This document shows, piece by piece, positions 61,466 to 64,000 of a DNA stretch of 64,000 bases. Numbering within the stretch: position 1 is the stretch's first letter; the number at the start of each line of letters is the position of its first letter. The DNA is taken from assembly GCA_021613375.1 (NCBI GenBank), contig CM038706.1:18605366-18669365 (forward strand), read 5' to 3'. A model generated the notes under the pieces. The model made no database searches. It had not been told where the DNA came from and saw only the letters and a list, made by a program, of their open reading frames with translations. Source of the stretch: Megaleporinus macrocephalus (Eukaryota > Chordata > Actinopteri > Characiformes > Anostomidae). The translations under genes and the position numbers were made by a program.

Positions 61466-61684
61466 TGTTTGTAGGTAACCATGACAATGAGAATAGCAGG
61501 GATGCAGCAGAGGATTATGATGATGGCGAGAGCAAGCAGAGCCCCTTCTGTATAGCCCACGGCCTGAGCAGCCTTCTTCACAGTGGCCACGATGTCTGGG
61601 GACCGAATCTCTAGAATCCTCCCGCCTTCACCAAGATACGGCTGGAACTCTTTATTAATATCCAGGATCTTACCATCCAGAAAC
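61466..61684 (-). CDS. pcdh15: pcdh15 exon: membrane-adjacent segment and transmembrane helix
   Basis: This 219-nt exon encodes the end of the extracellular membrane-adjacent domain and the single transmembrane helix of protocadherin-15, the lower tip-link cadherin of hair cells. It reads (R)[18 protein letters not shown], then [12 protein letters not shown], then [18 protein letters not shown], and ends in [13 protein letters not shown] recognise the [15 protein letters not shown] and [21 protein letters not shown] motifs as those of vertebrate PCDH15. The acceptor is tatttctcag before GTTTCTGG, and the donor is AAACA followed by gtgagt. Entry and exit are both phase 2. From knowledge of the family, this region contacts LHFPL5 and TMC proteins in the transduction complex. 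The preceding cadherin-repeat exons lie beyond position 64000. Whether this is the a or b teleost paralogue cannot be decided here. Confidence 0.95.
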
Positions 61685-62144
61685 CTGAGAAATACAGACA
61701 GACAGCATCACTGCCGTTATTATAGAATACTTATCTACCTAAAACACACACACACAACATCCTTCTATTCATCTAGAATAAATTAGAGCTGAGAAGCACA
61801 GTTAATAATGTATACACATGTTAAAGTGCAGTTAATGTATGAATCAGCACTTATTTTGCCATTCCTTTTTCACATAGGCTGGGACAAAAAAGTACCAAGC
61901 GATACAAGTGTTTCATAATTTATTGACCCACATACTGTCAGCCTGCAGAATCTTTGAATCTCTAAGGGTGGAGAAGGAAAGAAATCACTTTAGAAAGACT
62001 CTAATTAAAAAGTTTTCTCTATTGGTAAGAGGAGTCCTGGGGCTAAAGATGATACATTGCTGTTGTTAAATTTGAAAGATTATACTATATTACAGTATGT
62101 TCTGTGTATATATATATATATATATCATATATATATATTATAAG
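61685..62144 (-). other. pcdh15 intron upstream of the TM exon
   Basis: AT-rich intron. Short (CA)n near 61744-61756 and (TA)n near 62107-62140. Confidence 0.5.
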
Positions 62145-62516
62145 AAAATATCGAAAATATCAAATATCAGGATATTATGTTTGGTGATAATGTATCGATT
62201 CTCAAAAACACAGTATCGATACACAGATTCTGGCAGACAGAATCATTTTGTGATGTGTTTAAACCTCTGACTGCTAGATGGCAGTGTTGTAATCCATTTT
62301 TAGTCTCACTCCAACATAAACAAGCAGCAAAGGGCGCAATGCCATTGTAAGCATTAATAAACCTGTTTATATAGTGGTGTGTTTTAATAGAAGGATTAGA
62401 AAAATTGCAATATATATCTTATATTGCAGTATCGCAATATATAACACTATATATTGAATCGTGACCGCAGTATCACGATATGTATTGTATCGTCAGGTTC
62501 TTGCCAATACACAGCC

Positions 62517-62518
<2 letters not shown>
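62145..62518. repeat. interspersed repeat with TATCG/ATCGATAC words
   Basis: The block containing aatgtatcgattctcaaaaa, cagtatcgatacacagattc, tgaatcgtgaccgcagtatc and ggttcttgccaatacacagc is a recurrent fish interspersed repeat type, probably a non-autonomous DNA transposon. Class unassigned, no coding frame. Confidence 0.55.

Positions 62519-62593
<75 letters not shown>
62519..62593. repeat. (TA)n microsatellite
   Basis: About 37 uninterrupted TA units, directly abutting the palindromic element. Confidence 0.95.
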
Positions 62594-62594
<1 letters not shown>

Positions 62595-62598
<4 letters not shown>

Positions 62599-62742
62599 AA
62601 AGTTTGAACACCCCTGATGCTCATGTGTGAAAATAAGTTCCACATCGTCTACTATTCACTTTTTCCAAATTGAATGTGTGATATTTTTGCGATGTGGAAC
62701 TTATTTTCACACATGAGCATCAGGGGTGTTCAAACTTTTGTG
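62595..62742. mobile_element. perfect 53-bp inverted repeat with 42-nt loop (MITE-like)
   Basis: 62595-62647 and 62690-62742 are exact reverse complements over 53 bases (ends cacaaaagtttgaacacccc and ggggtgttcaaacttttgtg). The spacer is 42 bases. The ends resemble Tc1/mariner-type fish MITEs, and the element adjoins TA-rich sequence. Confidence 0.85.
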
Positions 62743-62859
62743 AATGTGTTAAAATTATTTTCACTTGGAAGATCAACTAAAACTTTGATCAGGGCCCAAA
62801 CATTTGCATACAATGACTTGTATCACACATCACTCACCAAGCAATTTCTTTCTTGGGAG

Positions 62860-62965
62860 ACCTTGTATCTACACTAACCATATAGGAGCACTTTGTGTAG
62901 TTCTACAATTACAAATGACAGATTATCGTCGATCTGTTTGTCTGCATACTTTGTTAGCTCCCTAG
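62860..62965 (+). mobile_element. end fragment of the palindromic repeat family
   Basis: gtatctacactaaccatata, gagcactttgtgtagttcta, caattacaaatgacag, atctgtttgtctgcatactt and tgttagctccctagctgttc match the terminal part of the elements at 20126-20830 and 22513-23253. Confidence 0.65.
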
Positions 62966-62969
62966 CTGT

Positions 62970-64000
62970 TCTCTAACTAAGTTAAGAGGTAATGTACTGA
63001 TAATCTACTTATTTTCAAAAATATACATAAATTGTCTAGCCCCTTGCCCTTGCCTGTTGTCAGTAAATACTAGTTTTTTTTTTTTATTTCATTCCATCTG
63101 TCACAGTAAAAAATAGCTCTGAGGATGAGGGAGGAACAGAAGAACAGAGAGTGCACATGAAGATGATGGACTGCAGTAAAAACTGTTGAAATAAAACAAA
63201 CATAAGTAACACTGTAACTATTTCTTAATGTAAATAAATTCTCAGGTACTAGTTATGTATAATCTATCATGTATAAATTTGGTGGGATACTGAAACATTT
63301 TTTTCTGTTTGTTTGAGAAATTGCTTGGGCACTAAGTGTCCTTTTCTATAAATGCATCATGCTAACATTAGCCCATTTTTTCTACTCCTTAAGTCTTCCA
63401 CTCATTCCAGCCAATTTCACTTGATCAATAGACTCAACTTATAGCCCAGAATCAGAGGAGCCAAGTGTGCACCCCAAACACATCATTAGACAGAGTCAGC
63501 TTCACAGACAGTTACACATAAATTCTAATACAGTGACATTAATCATAATAAATCTGTATTACTTTATCTGGTTTAGTTGTTAATGGGGATGTAATGATGT
63601 AGATTTACTTAAGCACTGTACATTTTTTAAGTATATGCACTTTAATTTTGTAATTTTTTATATATTTTTTTACTTCACTAAATTTGAAAGACACGTATGA
63701 TGTGATATTTTCATAGCATTTTGATATTAGCATAATATTGTTAGGCTGAAACAAACATAACGGCATTCAAACAACGCGAGAAGTTAAAGCAACTAAATAA
63801 TGCAGCAACAGAATATTATACAACTGTTCTGTTACCACATGCTTTCAAAGGTACTGCACCAGTGACAGTTTAGAACTTTATTTTTTTCTGAGAATGTAGT
63901 TAACAATATCATTTGCATATATTTGAAGTACATAACCAGGTGTTTTTAGTTCACTAAACTTTAAATAGTTAGTTAACAGAACACAAGATTCAATTCAATT
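62970..64000 (-). other. pcdh15 intron to window edge
   Basis: AT-rich intron. 63595-63700 resembles the acttttac-type repeat seen at 11495-11655. No exon is seen before the right edge, so the next upstream cadherin exon lies outside. Confidence 0.5.

Overview
The window is vertebrate nuclear DNA, most probably from a teleost and by its repeats an otophysan (characin, catfish or gymnotiform type; this is inferred from repeat style, and no species is claimed). Genes are split by introns. The DNA is AT-rich and full of microsatellites, Tc1/mariner-like MITEs, a tRNA-derived SINE, LINE 3' tails and long palindromic repeats. There is no prokaryotic-style gene organisation.

The only gene I can support is the 3' part of a protocadherin-15 gene (pcdh15, a or b paralogue undecided), read on the minus strand from right to left. 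It is recognised from the membrane-adjacent and transmembrane exon (61466-61684), a 9-nt microexon (58011-58019), a shared juxtamembrane exon (57408-57530) and three alternative cytoplasmic tails. These are CD1 (50172-51486), CD2 (about 26344-28186) and CD3 (25372-25977). A small joint exon (28596-28713) precedes CD2 and CD3. All junction phases fit: 2 to 2 through the microexon and the 57408-57530 exon, then phase 2 into either CD1 or the joint exon, then phase 0 into either CD2 or CD3. The extracellular cadherin exons lie beyond the right edge. The protein is the lower half of the hair-cell tip link and couples to the mechanotransduction channel complex. The three tails decide which cytoplasmic partners and PDZ scaffolds it can bind.

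Layout: 1-24500 is gene-poor DNA downstream of pcdh15. It holds GA- and CT-rich low-complexity tracts, CA/GT and TA microsatellites, a LINE tail, two long palindromic elements and several TIR elements. 24500-25977 is the CD3 exon with its probable 3' UTR, and 26344-28713 holds CD2 and the joint exon. 28714-50060 is a repeat-laden intron with a SINE, (TA)n, (CA)n, and a minisatellite of 37-bp units grown from a transposon end. 50172-51486 is CD1. 51487-57407 is an intron with a TIR element and a 1.8-kb, 32-bp-unit minisatellite ending about 80 bp from the splice donor where tail choice is made. 57408-61684 carries the transmembrane-side exons, and 61685-64000 is the upstream intron with hairpin-forming repeats.

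The most interesting biology is the tail-switch architecture: an intact CD2 exon in a fish, with an added Arg-Gly box and a stop codon placed just before what looks like a splice donor, so that CD2 versus CD3 looks like a simple cassette-exon decision.
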